From: Hyphomicrobiales bacterium
Lineage (GTDB): Bacteria > Pseudomonadota > Alphaproteobacteria > Rhizobiales > TMED25
NCBI GenBank assembly: GCA_016780665.1
Contig: JADHLM010000029.1
Location: forward strand, 1 to 12,461
Direction: 5' to 3'
DNA: 12,461 nt
The notes under the pieces are model-generated. The model ran no database searches and was not told the DNA's origin. It worked only from the letters and a program-made list of their open reading frames with translations. The first letter of the stretch is position 1; each line of letters opens with the position of its first letter. This document shows positions 1 to 8,832 of this stretch, one piece after another. The position numbers and the translations under genes are program-made.

Positions 1-779
1 CACTCTTAGAGACACGGCTAGCAGAAACAAAGAATGAAATTAAGGCTGCTCAACAACTAAGATATAGAGTTTTCTATAAAGAGCTATCTGCTCATCCAAA
101 TATGATTACAAGATTTACCAGAAGAGACAAAGACGCCTATGATAAAATATGCCAACATATGCTTGTCATTGACAAAAGAAATAAAAAAAGAGGGGTCCCA
201 CTCATTGGAAAGCAGAGAGAAAAAGTGGTTGGAACATATAGACTGCTCCCCCAAAGAACTGCTCAAGAGAATAGAGGCTTCTATTCGCAAGATGAATTCG
301 ACTTATTACCTTTACTTGAAAAATATCCCGAAAAAAAATTTCTTGAACTAGGGCGTTCTTGTGTTCTACAAACATACAGAAAAAAATCAACCATAGAATT
401 ATTATGGAAAGGAGTTTGGAAATATATTCAAGAAAATGATTTTGATGTAATGATTGGTTGCGCCAGCTTTCAGTGTAATGATCCCAGTGAAATAGCACTA
501 CCTCTAAGTTTCCTACATCATTATTGTATGGCACCCAATGAATGGATGGTTAGCGCATTACCTTCTAGATATACAGATATGAACTTAATTGAAAAAGAGA
601 ATATTAATACAAAAGATGCTTTAAAAATGCTTCCACCTCTCATAAAAGGTTATCTAAGATTGGGCGCGTACATTGGTGATGGCGCCGTGATTGATAAACA
701 ATTTGGTACAATTGATGTATTCGTAATTTTTCCTAAAGACAAAATAGAAAAAAGATTTGTAGATAAATTTACTATATAA
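1..779 (+). CDS. olsB: OlsB-like L-ornithine N-alpha-acyltransferase (GNAT-related), 5' end cut by window edge
   Basis: OlsB moves a 3-hydroxyacyl group from acyl-ACP to the alpha-amino group of ornithine, giving lyso-ornithine lipid, the first step of the phosphorus-free ornithine membrane lipids. The frame is open from the first full codon at position 3, so the gene begins upstream; an internal ATG at 102 is not the start because family-typical sequence (LAETKNEIKAAQQLRYRVFY) lies before it. Other family signatures are LELGRSCV followed by TIELLWKGVWKYI, then IGCASF, and near the C-terminus LPPLIKGYLRLGAYIGDGA with a closing FGTIDVFVIFP. The 258 visible residues suggest that only a few dozen N-terminal residues are missing. 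The related hemolysin-like GNAT proteins are the main alternative name. A PlsC/OlsA-family gene, the possible second-step enzyme, sits at 11551-12324. Confidence 0.88.
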   Translation, partial: LLETRLAETKNEIKAAQQLRYRVFYKELSAHPNMITRFTRRDKDAYDKICQHMLVIDKRNKKRGVPLIGKQREKVVGTYRLLPQRTAQENRGFYSQDEFDLLPLLEKYPEKKFLELGRSCVLQTYRKKSTIELLWKGVWKYIQENDFDVMIGCASFQCNDPSEIALPLSFLHHYCMAPNEWMVSALPSRYTDMNLIEKENINTKDALKMLPPLIKGYLRLGAYIGDGAVIDKQFGTIDVFVIFPKDKIEKRFVDKFTI

Positions 780-780
780 T
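775..780 (+). promoter_or_regulatory. Candidate -10 box for mutS operon
   Basis: A perfect TATAAT overlaps the olsB stop codon and lies 36 nt before the mutS ATG. No good -35 is seen at 16-18 nt spacing (AAGATT at 752-757 is poor). Such hexamers are frequent by chance in DNA this AT-rich, so this is only a candidate for a promoter of the mutS-glnD-murJ-trpS run. Confidence 0.3.
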
Positions 781-801
781 AAACATTATTAAATGATGTT
801 T
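781..801 (+). terminator. Weak AT-rich hairpin between olsB and mutS
   Basis: AAACATTA (781-788) can pair with TGATGTTT (794-801) across a 5-nt loop, giving an 8-bp stem with one T-G pair just after the olsB stop. The stem has only one G-C pair and the following sequence (TTAGACTTACTTTTAT) is a broken T tract, so termination would be inefficient. It could instead be a structure in the mutS leader if the TATAAT at 775-780 is used. Confidence 0.25.
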
Positions 802-816
802 TAGACTTACTTTTAT

Positions 817-3459
817 ATGGCATTAGATAAAGAAAAAAAATCAGGAGAAAATCCCATACTTACGCCTATGATGGCACAATACTCAAATATAAAATCAGTT
901 TATCCAGATCACATACTTTTTTATCAAATGGGTGATTTTTATGAAATGTTCTTTGAGGATGCAATTGATGCTGCACCTGTTTTAGGAATTACATTAACAA
1001 AAAGAGGCTATCAAAATGGCGAAGAAATTCCAATGTGTGGCATCCCAATATCGGCAGTTAATCAGTACATTCCTAAATTGATTAATAACGGACAAAAAGT
1101 AGCAATCTGCGAGCAGTCAAAACAAAATATAACTCAAAATAGTAAGAAAATTGTAGAAAGAAAGATAACAAGAATCATTACATCAGGTACACTAACTGAT
1201 GATAGTTTACTAAATTCCAAAAATAATAATTTTTTATTATCCATTTGTGAAAACAAACAAAATATTGGGTTATCTTGGTGTGATATTTCAACCGGGGAAA
1301 TCTTCTTTTCAACAACAGAAAGAAATAAACTTAATAATGATATCTCTATAATTAATCCAAAAGAGATCTTGATCCAAAAAGATAATTCTAAACTAATTGA
1401 TAAGGACAGAAGTTATAAAATAACTGAAATTGACTCACGTAGTTTCCAGATAAATATATGTGAAAGACTTATCCGAGAGCAATATCAATTGTCGCAACTA
1501 GATGGATTTGGTATTAATTCTCCAGAACAAATTTCTGCTATAGGAAGCCTCCTTGGCTATATAGAACTGACGCAAATTGATAAACGTCCCCTATTACAAA
1601 GACCGAAAGATAGAACGGATATTGATTATATGTTAATTGATGAAGCAACTCAAAATAGCTTAGAAATTCTCAGTAACAATAAGGGGGACAAAAAAGGATC
1701 GCTTCTTAGCTCACTGGATAAAACTATTACTTCTGCCGGAGGTAGAAAATTATATCAACGTGTTATAAGACCATCAACATCAGTTAATGAAATAAATCTT
1801 AGGCTTGCTGATATTGAATTTGCCATAAAAAATAAAACATTCTCAGTGAAAATAAGAAATTTGTTGAAGGAATTCCCTGATATCACAAGACCACTTTTGA
1901 GACTATCTCTTGGAAGATCCTCACCAAGAGATATGGGATCAATCAGATTAGGTCTAGGCATAGTAAAACTACTTAATGACCTAAATGATACAGATATGGA
2001 ACAGAAAATTCCAATAAGAATAAAAAATCAACTAAAAATTATCCAGTCCGAGTCAGACAAAGATTTATTTACAATTCTAAACAATGCACTAAATGATAAT
2101 CTCCCAAATTCAATTACTGATGGAAATATCTTCAGAGATGGCTTTTCAGATGAATTGGACAATTTAAGATTGCTTAAGAACAATACAACAAGGTTCATTG
2201 TTGAGTTGCAAGAAAAATATACCCTTGAAACAAATATCAAAGCACTAAAAATAAAATACAATAACTTTCTTGGTTATTTTATTGAATGCCCATCAAGTAA
2301 TTCTCCTCTTATAGAGAAATTAGTCAGAGATAATTTATTCATTCACAGACAAACACTTAAAAACCAGATTAGATTCACTTCAGCTGAATTAAATGAACTT
2401 CAAACAAAAATTATTGAGTCATCTCAAAAAATTTATGAACTAGAAGAGAATTATTTCAATGATTTATCCAAAGTAATTATTGAAAATTCAGATTCAATAA
2501 ATTTAATTAGTGATGCAATAGCTGAGATTGATATTACTATATCATTTGCAAAATTAGCTACTGAAAACGGTTATTGTAAACCTTTAGTAAATGAATCCAA
2601 AAAATTCATTGTAGAAAAAGGACGTCATATTATCGTTGAAGAGTCTCTTTTAAACGAGAAAAATCAAAAATTTATAGCTAATGATTGTATAATGGAGAAC
2701 AATAAAAATGTCCAGCTGATTACTGGACCTAATATGGCAGGTAAATCAACCTATTTAAGGCAAAATGCTCTTATAGCAATAACTGCTCAGATTGGATCAT
2801 ATGTTCCGGCTAAATATGCTGAAATTGGAATTATTGATAAAATTTTTTCACGTGTTGGAGCATCTGATGATCTTGCAGCAGGACGGTCAACTTTCATGGT
2901 GGAAATGGTTGAAACATCCATTATTCTGAATCAAGCTTCATCAAAATCCTTTGTGATCATTGATGAGATTGGAAGGGGAACTGCTACTTTTGATGGGCTT
3001 GCAATTGCTTGGGCAACGCTAGAATTTCTTGCAAAGGAAAATAATTGCCGAACAATCTTTGCAACACATTTTCATGAGTTAACAAATTTATCTTCAGAAT
3101 TAAAAAATATACAAAATATGGCAATGCAGATAAGCGAGCAAGAAGAAGAAATAATTTTCTTGCATGAAATTAAAAAAGGGATTGTAGATAAATCATATGG
3201 AATACAAGTAAGTAAGTTAGCAGGTTTGCCTGCTTCTGTTACTCAAAAGGCTGAGATAATTCTTAAAGAACTTGAGTCAAAAAATCTTCTTTCTAAAAAA
3301 GAACAACTATCATTATTTACTGAAAAAAAATACAGAGAAAGTCCAAGAAGAGACCAATTAAAGGATGAGATACTAAAGATCAATATAGATGAAATAACTC
3401 CAATCCAAGCACTAAATATAATTCTTAAATTACAAGATATAGCAAATGATAAAAAATAA
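817..3459 (+). CDS. mutS: DNA mismatch repair protein MutS
   Basis: MutS binds base mismatches and small loops in newly replicated DNA and, through ATP-driven clamp formation, recruits MutL. At 880 residues it is full length (E. coli 853). The N-terminal mismatch-binding domain starts with TPMMAQY and holds the mismatch-wedge motif F41-Y42-E43. The core and clamp domains span the middle. The C-terminal ABC-type ATPase has Walker A GPNMAGKST (637-645, K643) and Walker B IIDE (D716, E717), followed by GRGTATFDG and an ATHFHEL switch region. A helix-turn-helix part includes SYGIQVSKLAGLP, and QLSLF at 830-834 matches the beta-clamp-binding motif. The ATG at 817 is chosen because the two ATGs just upstream (793, 796) run into TAG. 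There is no Shine-Dalgarno sequence. The end overlaps glnD by 14 nt, suggesting translational coupling. An A8 run lies at 833-840. Confidence 0.98.
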   Translation: MALDKEKKSGENPILTPMMAQYSNIKSVYPDHILFYQMGDFYEMFFEDAIDAAPVLGITLTKRGYQNGEEIPMCGIPISAVNQYIPKLINNGQKVAICEQSKQNITQNSKKIVERKITRIITSGTLTDDSLLNSKNNNFLLSICENKQNIGLSWCDISTGEIFFSTTERNKLNNDISIINPKEILIQKDNSKLIDKDRSYKITEIDSRSFQINICERLIREQYQLSQLDGFGINSPEQISAIGSLLGYIELTQIDKRPLLQRPKDRTDIDYMLIDEATQNSLEILSNNKGDKKGSLLSSLDKTITSAGGRKLYQRVIRPSTSVNEINLRLADIEFAIKNKTFSVKIRNLLKEFPDITRPLLRLSLGRSSPRDMGSIRLGLGIVKLLNDLNDTDMEQKIPIRIKNQLKIIQSESDKDLFTILNNALNDNLPNSITDGNIFRDGFSDELDNLRLLKNNTTRFIVELQEKYTLETNIKALKIKYNNFLGYFIECPSSNSPLIEKLVRDNLFIHRQTLKNQIRFTSAELNELQTKIIESSQKIYELEENYFNDLSKVIIENSDSINLISDAIAEIDITISFAKLATENGYCKPLVNESKKFIVEKGRHIIVEESLLNEKNQKFIANDCIMENNKNVQLITGPNMAGKSTYLRQNALIAITAQIGSYVPAKYAEIGIIDKIFSRVGASDDLAAGRSTFMVEMVETSIILNQASSKSFVIIDEIGRGTATFDGLAIAWATLEFLAKENNCRTIFATHFHELTNLSSELKNIQNMAMQISEQEEEIIFLHEIKKGIVDKSYGIQVSKLAGLPASVTQKAEIILKELESKNLLSKKEQLSLFTEKKYRESPRRDQLKDEILKINIDEITPIQALNIILKLQDIANDKK

Positions 3460-6211
3460 TAAAAATTTGATTGAAAATATTGATGCTTTAATAGAGGTAG
3501 AAAGTATACGCTCACTTATTCTGGAAAAACAAAATTCAATCCAAAGCAAAGATAAAAAAAATAATATCCGAAATGAGATATTATTGATCCTCACTGATGT
3601 AATTAATAGTGCAAGAATAAATGCTGAAAAATATCTAATTGAACATGGTAGTGGAATCCGAACTGCAAGAGGCTTATCGAGATTTCAAGACGATCTCATA
3701 AAAATAATATATGATTATGTGACAAACCATATCTGTGTATCAGAAAATCCAACAGAAAAAGATAGAATTTGCTTGGTTGCTGTTGGAGGATATGGAAGAG
3801 GAACTTTGGCACCATTTTCAGATATAGACCTGTTATTTTTATACCCAAATAAACTGACCTCATGGACAGAATCTGTAATTGAAAATATTCTATATTTATT
3901 ATGGGATCTGGGATTTAAGGTTGGTCATGCAACAAGAAATTTAGAGCAATGCCTAAAATTATCTAAATCTGACTTTACAATTAGAACATCAATACTAGAA
4001 GCTAGATATATTTTTGGAGAAAAAAAACTACTAAATAATTTAATCAATAAATTTAATAAAGAAATAGTGGCTAAAACGGCAGACGAATTTATTGAAATGA
4101 AACTTGAAGAAAGAGATCAAAGACATCTGACATATGGTTCTTCTCGTTATCTTGTAGAACCCAACGTAAAAGAGAGTAAAGGCGGGTTGAGGGATCTGCA
4201 TACATTATTTTGGATTGGAAAATACCTCTATAGGCCTGAAAAAATTGAGGATCTTGTAAAAAATTACCAATTTTTAACAAGGGCTGAATTTAATAGATTT
4301 GCAAAAGCAGAAGATTTCCTATGGGTTATTCGTTGTCATCTTCATTTTCTTTCTAATAGAGATAATGAGATCCTGACTTTCGATATTCAACTAGAACTTG
4401 CTTCAAGGCTGGGATATTCAACTAGAGATGGGCAAAAGGATGTTGAAAGATTTATGAAGCATTATTTCATGACAGCAAAAGAGGTGGGCAATCTAACGCG
4501 AATAGTTTGCTCATCATTAGAAGATCGATCAATAAAGAGTGAGCCTAGATTATATAAAGTAATTGATAATATTTTCACTTTTAAAAAGAAAAATGAAAAC
4601 TTCTATACTAAAAAAGGTAGATTATATAAAAAAGATGAGTTTGACTTTTCTAAAAATAGAATTGATTTAATAAAACTTTTTTCGATATCCGATCAAGACA
4701 ATGTCTTGTTGAGCCCTCAGATAATCCAATCAATCACAAGATCACTTAGATATATTGATAATTCTATAAGAAATAGTAAATCAGCAAATAAAGTTTTACT
4801 TGATATTTTTTCTTATGCAACGGATCCAGAAATAACATTAAGAACAATGAATGACACAGGTGTCCTTGGAAAGTTTTTGCCTGAATTTGGTAAAGTAGAA
4901 GGAATGTCCTTGTTCAACCTTTACCACAATTTTACGGTAGATGAGCATCTACTTAAAACTGTTGGTTTTATGTATAAGATAATAAAAGGAGAATTAGAAC
5001 AACCTCACCCCTTCAATAGAGACTTTTCCTCAAGATTAAAAAATAAAAGAGTTCTTTTAATTGCTGCTTTCTTACATGATATCGGTAAGGGTCGTAAACA
5101 AGACCACAGTATTCTTGGTTCAAATATTGCTGAAAAAATCTGCTTAAGACTTGGGATGAAAAAAAATGAAATTGAACAGGTGTCCTGGTTGATAAAGCAT
5201 CACCTCTACATGAGTGATGTAGCCCAGAAGAGAGACTTGTATGACATAAAAACAATAGTTGATTTTGCGTCTGTTTTAAAAAATCAAACAAACCTCGATA
5301 ATCTACTAGCGTTGACAGTAGCTGATATTATGTCAGTAGGTCCTAACATATGGAATGCTTGGAAAAGTGGCTTATTAAAAACTCTATACCTACAAACAAC
5401 CGATTATTTTAGTGGCGACAATAAAAGTGCCCAAAAAAGCAACACCACCAAGTCTGATGCAAAAGATAAATTTATAGAACATGCAAGTGATTGGCCAAAG
5501 AGTCTCATAAACTCCTATTTGGCACGATTTAGTGATACATACTGGATAACTACTTCACTTGAAGACCAAATAAGGCATGCCCAAATACTCAAAGATAAGG
5601 ATTCTTCAGATATTACTCTCGAAATATTTGGTTCTAAGAATGAGGAAAACAACACAACATTAATCACACTTATTGGTCCAGATTATCCAAATCTTTTAGC
5701 TACATTAGCGGGAGCATGCTTACTTTTGGATGCCAATATAGTAGATGCCCAAATCGAAACCACAGTAGATGGAATAGCAATTGATACAATATCAGTAAGC
5801 AGAGATTTCAATGACCAAGATGAGGACAGAAGAATAAATAAAATATCTCAAATTATAAAAGATAGCTTGGGAGGATTACTATCTTTAGACGTTGAATTAT
5901 CAAAAAAGAGTAAGAATATTCAGCATGAAAAAACATTCAAAGTTAGAAATAAGATTAATATTACTAATGAATTGTCACATAACTCAACCGTTGTCGAGGT
6001 TGAGGCAAGAGATAAGCCTGGTTTACTATATCAAATTACCAACATATTAAAGGAAACCAATATTAATATTAAGTCTGCACATATTGTGACATTTGGAGAG
6101 AGAGCTAATGATGTTTTTTACATAACAAATTTATTTGGGGAAAAAATTTTTAGCGAAGAAAAACTTAATCGCATTAGAGATTTAATACTGGGCTCTTTAA
6201 AAGAAAAATAA
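3446..6211 (+). CDS. glnD: Bifunctional PII uridylyltransferase / uridylyl-removing enzyme GlnD
   Basis: GlnD senses glutamine and adds UMP to, or removes it from, PII proteins (GlnB/GlnK), setting glutamine synthetase activity and nitrogen-regulated transcription. At 921 residues it is slightly longer than E. coli GlnD (890). Domains in order: a nucleotidyltransferase with GGYGRG (114-119) and the metal-binding pair D126/D128 in DIDLLF; the GlnD-specific linker region; an HD phosphohydrolase domain with H544-D545 in FLHDIGKGRKQDHS, which supports uridylyl removal; and two C-terminal ACT glutamine-sensing domains, one from about 740 (LIGPDYPNLLATLAG) and one from about 848 (EARDKPGLLYQITNIL). 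All key residues for both activities are present. A polar segment between HD and ACT1 (around 650-670, rich in K, S and N) looks poorly conserved. The start lies inside the mutS 3' end; no partner PII gene is visible here. Confidence 0.97.
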   Translation: MIKNNKNLIENIDALIEVESIRSLILEKQNSIQSKDKKNNIRNEILLILTDVINSARINAEKYLIEHGSGIRTARGLSRFQDDLIKIIYDYVTNHICVSENPTEKDRICLVAVGGYGRGTLAPFSDIDLLFLYPNKLTSWTESVIENILYLLWDLGFKVGHATRNLEQCLKLSKSDFTIRTSILEARYIFGEKKLLNNLINKFNKEIVAKTADEFIEMKLEERDQRHLTYGSSRYLVEPNVKESKGGLRDLHTLFWIGKYLYRPEKIEDLVKNYQFLTRAEFNRFAKAEDFLWVIRCHLHFLSNRDNEILTFDIQLELASRLGYSTRDGQKDVERFMKHYFMTAKEVGNLTRIVCSSLEDRSIKSEPRLYKVIDNIFTFKKKNENFYTKKGRLYKKDEFDFSKNRIDLIKLFSISDQDNVLLSPQIIQSITRSLRYIDNSIRNSKSANKVLLDIFSYATDPEITLRTMNDTGVLGKFLPEFGKVEGMSLFNLYHNFTVDEHLLKTVGFMYKIIKGELEQPHPFNRDFSSRLKNKRVLLIAAFLHDIGKGRKQDHSILGSNIAEKICLRLGMKKNEIEQVSWLIKHHLYMSDVAQKRDLYDIKTIVDFASVLKNQTNLDNLLALTVADIMSVGPNIWNAWKSGLLKTLYLQTTDYFSGDNKSAQKSNTTKSDAKDKFIEHASDWPKSLINSYLARFSDTYWITTSLEDQIRHAQILKDKDSSDITLEIFGSKNEENNTTLITLIGPDYPNLLATLAGACLLLDANIVDAQIETTVDGIAIDTISVSRDFNDQDEDRRINKISQIIKDSLGGLLSLDVELSKKSKNIQHEKTFKVRNKINITNELSHNSTVVEVEARDKPGLLYQITNILKETNINIKSAHIVTFGERANDVFYITNLFGEKIFSEEKLNRIRDLILGSLKEK

Positions 6212-6219
6212 ATGAACTC

Positions 6220-7755
6220 ATGAAAATTATTAAGCCTTTAATAAAAACATCCGGTATGACACTTGTTAGTAGAGTGCTTGGTTTTTTTAGAGATATTCTC
6301 ATCGCTGCATCTCTTGGGGCTGGAGGAATTGCAGACGTTTTCTTTGTTGCAATGAGATTCCCAAATATCTTCAGAAGAGTTCTTGCTGAAGGCACCCTCA
6401 ATATATCTTTCATCCCTCTATTTTCAAAAAAAATAACAAATGATGATAAAAAAATATTTTTTAAAGAAATCTTTAATTTCATATTCTGGATATTGATAAT
6501 AATCGTATGTATATTTGAATTATTCATGCCATTCTTTGTTTATTTTTTGGCACCTGGATTTATAGAAGATAAAGAAAAATTTAACTTAATTATTCAACTT
6601 GCCAGATTATCTTTCCCATACTTATTTTTTATATCTCTTGTTTCACTTCTGTGTGGTGTTTTGAACTCTAATGGAAAATTTACTCTTGCGGCTTCAATGC
6701 CAATTTTCCTTAATTTATCCATGATAGTCACACTTCTAATTTTAATTAACCTAGACGCTCCAAATTCAGAACAGTCTGTTTTTTATTTGACTTTAAGTTT
6801 TTCGTTATCAGGTTTGATACAATTATTATTATGTTTATACGGCTGTTACAAAAACGGATACATCCCTAATATCAGAATTCCAAATATATCCAAAAGTATA
6901 AAAGACTTTTTGCATTTATGCATCCCAGCAATTGTTGCAGGTGGAGTAATACAAATCAATATACTTATTGGAACTATAATAGCATCTTTCCAAGATAGTG
7001 CAGTTTCGTATTTATATTACGCTGATAGAATTTATCAGCTTCCACTTGCACTTATTGGAATTTCAATAGGTATAGTACTTTTACCTCAATTATCAATTGC
7101 GATTAAAAATGAAACAAAAAATAATATTGTTACTCTCCAGGATAAATCTATAAATTTGTCATTGCTATTAGCAATACCGGCATCATTTGGTCTTATGTTT
7201 TTATCATATGATATAATTTCTGTTTTATTTGAGAGAGGTTTTTTCACCAGCGAAGACAGCTTGGCAACATCCAGAGCATTAATAATTTTTGCAGCTGGAC
7301 TTCCTGCTTTTATATCTATAAAAATTTTTCAAACACTTTTTTTTGCTCGTGAAAACACAAAAAAACCCTTGGAATATGCCATTTATAGTATGATTCTGAA
7401 TGCGCTCATATCAATCATTTTATTTAGGGATATTGGCTATATGGGTATTGCTATAGGAACCTCAATATCTGCTTGGATAAATTTAGCTTTACTAATCAAT
7501 GAGTCAATTAAGCAAAAAATTTACTTTGTTAAAAAGTCTGCTCTAATCCAATTGCTCAAAATAGTAGCGGCTTCCTTTTTAATGATAATATTATTATATG
7601 GTCTCAAAAATTTTACTTTTTTATCAATAAATTCTATATCAGAGATTGTTAATTTTTTAACACTTATAGTATATGTAATAATTGGAATAATATTTTATGG
7701 TATATTGTGTGTTCAACTCAAATTAATAGAGTTAAATAAAATACTCGAAGGATAG
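6220..7755 (+). CDS. murJ: Lipid II flippase MurJ (MviN)
   Basis: MurJ is an inner-membrane MOP-superfamily transporter that flips the peptidoglycan precursor lipid II from the cytoplasmic to the periplasmic face. The 511-residue protein is the same length as E. coli MurJ and is hydrophobic throughout, consistent with 14 membrane helices. The N-terminal signature TLVSRVLGFFRDILIAASLG and the following ADVFFVAMRFPNIFRR are typical. Residues that are essential in E. coli fall at identical numbers: R18, R24, D39, R52 and R270 (in YYADRIYQLP). The start at 6220 is favoured because the earlier ATG at 6212 reaches TGA after three codons. It follows glnD by 8 nt and precedes trpS by 10 nt, so it is probably transcribed with both. 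No Shine-Dalgarno sequence is visible. Confidence 0.97.
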   Translation: MKIIKPLIKTSGMTLVSRVLGFFRDILIAASLGAGGIADVFFVAMRFPNIFRRVLAEGTLNISFIPLFSKKITNDDKKIFFKEIFNFIFWILIIIVCIFELFMPFFVYFLAPGFIEDKEKFNLIIQLARLSFPYLFFISLVSLLCGVLNSNGKFTLAASMPIFLNLSMIVTLLILINLDAPNSEQSVFYLTLSFSLSGLIQLLLCLYGCYKNGYIPNIRIPNISKSIKDFLHLCIPAIVAGGVIQINILIGTIIASFQDSAVSYLYYADRIYQLPLALIGISIGIVLLPQLSIAIKNETKNNIVTLQDKSINLSLLLAIPASFGLMFLSYDIISVLFERGFFTSEDSLATSRALIIFAAGLPAFISIKIFQTLFFARENTKKPLEYAIYSMILNALISIILFRDIGYMGIAIGTSISAWINLALLINESIKQKIYFVKKSALIQLLKIVAASFLMIILLYGLKNFTFLSINSISEIVNFLTLIVYVIIGIIFYGILCVQLKLIELNKILEG

Positions 7756-7765
7756 TTTTTGAATT

Positions 7766-8782
7766 ATGAGAGTTTTTTCTGGTATACAGCCATCAGGTAA
7801 TTTACATCTAGGTAATTATTTAGGTGCGATAGTAAATTTTGTAAAGCTACAAAATAATGCTGAATGCATCTATTGTGTTGTTGATCTACATTCAATTACT
7901 GTTTGGCAAGATCCATCAAAATTGCAAAAAAATATTTATGAAATTACAGCTGGCTTCATTGCGTCTGGCCTCGATCCTGAAAAAAGTATAATTTTCAATC
8001 AAAGCAAAGTAAAAGAACATGCAGAGCTATCTTGGTTGCTAAATTGTGTTGCAAGGGTTGGCTGGCTGAACAGAATGACCCAATTTAAAGAGAAAGCTGG
8101 TAAAAATAAAGAGAATATGTCTGTGGGACTATATACTTATCCAATACTCATGGCAGCAGATATTTTAGCTTACAAGGCTACACATGTACCTGTTGGAGAA
8201 GATCAAAAACAGCATATAGAATTGTCAAGAGATATTGCTCAAAAATTCAATATAGATTTTAAAGATAGAATACAGCAGCTCTATAACAAAGATGAATTTT
8301 TTATCCTACCAGAGCCTTTGATAAGCGGCCCTGTACCAAGAGTTATGTCATTAAGAGACGGTCTTAAAAAAATGTCTAGCTCAGAAATATCAGATATGAC
8401 TAGAATTAACGTACTTGATGAAGCAGACCTTATCGCAAATAAAATAAGAAAAGCAAAAACAGACTCGGATAGCATACCTGATAACTATGAGTTGGTTAAC
8501 GATCGACCTGAGTTAAAAAATCTTCTATCTATATATGCTGGGGTCCTTGGTGAGTCTCCAAAAAAGATAATAGAAGATTTTAGTGGTAAACAATTTTCTC
8601 ATCTTAAAACTAGCTTAACAGAACTACTTGTTGAAAAAATTTGTCCCATTGGAAATGAAATGAAAAAAATTATGAGTGATAAATCTTACATCAACAATAT
8701 TTTAAATAATGGTGCATCAAAAGCCCGTGAAATCTCTGAGCCGGTTTTAGTAGAAACTAAAAAAATAATAGGTTTAAGCTAA
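7766..8782 (+). CDS. trpS: Tryptophanyl-tRNA synthetase
   Basis: This class I aminoacyl-tRNA synthetase charges tRNA-Trp with tryptophan, using ATP, in the cytoplasm. The 338-residue length fits bacterial TrpRS (E. coli 334). The N-terminal FSGIQPSGNLHLGNYLGA contains the HIGH-type motif (H14-L15-G16-N17), and KMSSS lies at 202-206 after GPVPRVMSLRDGLK. The active-site segment VPVGEDQKQHIELSRDIA is also present. A possible Shine-Dalgarno AAGGA (7748-7752) sits at the end of murJ, but 13 nt before the ATG, longer than usual. The 10-nt gap leaves no room for a T-box or leader-peptide attenuator, so any control must come from upstream in the operon. Confidence 0.98.
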   Translation: MRVFSGIQPSGNLHLGNYLGAIVNFVKLQNNAECIYCVVDLHSITVWQDPSKLQKNIYEITAGFIASGLDPEKSIIFNQSKVKEHAELSWLLNCVARVGWLNRMTQFKEKAGKNKENMSVGLYTYPILMAADILAYKATHVPVGEDQKQHIELSRDIAQKFNIDFKDRIQQLYNKDEFFILPEPLISGPVPRVMSLRDGLKKMSSSEISDMTRINVLDEADLIANKIRKAKTDSDSIPDNYELVNDRPELKNLLSIYAGVLGESPKKIIEDFSGKQFSHLKTSLTELLVEKICPIGNEMKKIMSDKSYINNILNNGASKAREISEPVLVETKKIIGLS

Positions 8783-8791
8783 AATAGAGCG

Positions 8792-8809
8792 TATAATATA
8801 TATATTATA
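8792..8809. promoter_or_regulatory. 18-bp perfect AT palindrome before usp, with -10-like TATAAT
   Basis: TATAATATATATATTATA is a perfect inverted repeat in the 50-nt gap between trpS and usp. It contains TATAAT on the plus strand at 8792-8797, 35 nt before the usp ATG, and the same hexamer on the minus strand. No -35 element is evident. A T-rich stretch (8810-8830) follows, so a weak all-AT hairpin terminator for the trpS operon is a second reading; an operator is a third. Nothing in the sequence decides between these. Confidence 0.35.
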
Positions 8810-8832
8810 TTTACTTTATTTATTTTATAAAC

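Noticed and set aside
102..104. ATG at 102 as the start of olsB
   Set aside because: The 33 codons upstream are open and encode the conserved N-terminal OlsB segment, so the real start is off the left edge.
202..534. 110-codon open frame on the minus strand and a 70-codon plus-strand frame (139-351)
   Set aside because: Both are shadows of olsB, whose sense frame carries conserved family motifs.
5117..5125. GGTTCAAAT, like the T-loop of a tRNA
   Set aside because: It lies inside the conserved HD region of glnD, lacks the paired CC side of the T stem, and no acceptor or anticodon stem surrounds it.
5013..5291. 92-codon minus-strand frame
   Set aside because: It is antisense to the HD domain of glnD and resembles no family I know.
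6174..6527. 117-codon open frame on the minus strand
   Set aside because: It lies opposite the glnD end and murJ start, both well supported; it has no recognisable domain and open antisense frames are common in AT-rich DNA.
7756..7765. Possible T-box or tryptophan leader peptide before trpS
   Set aside because: The gap to murJ is only 10 nt, too short for either.
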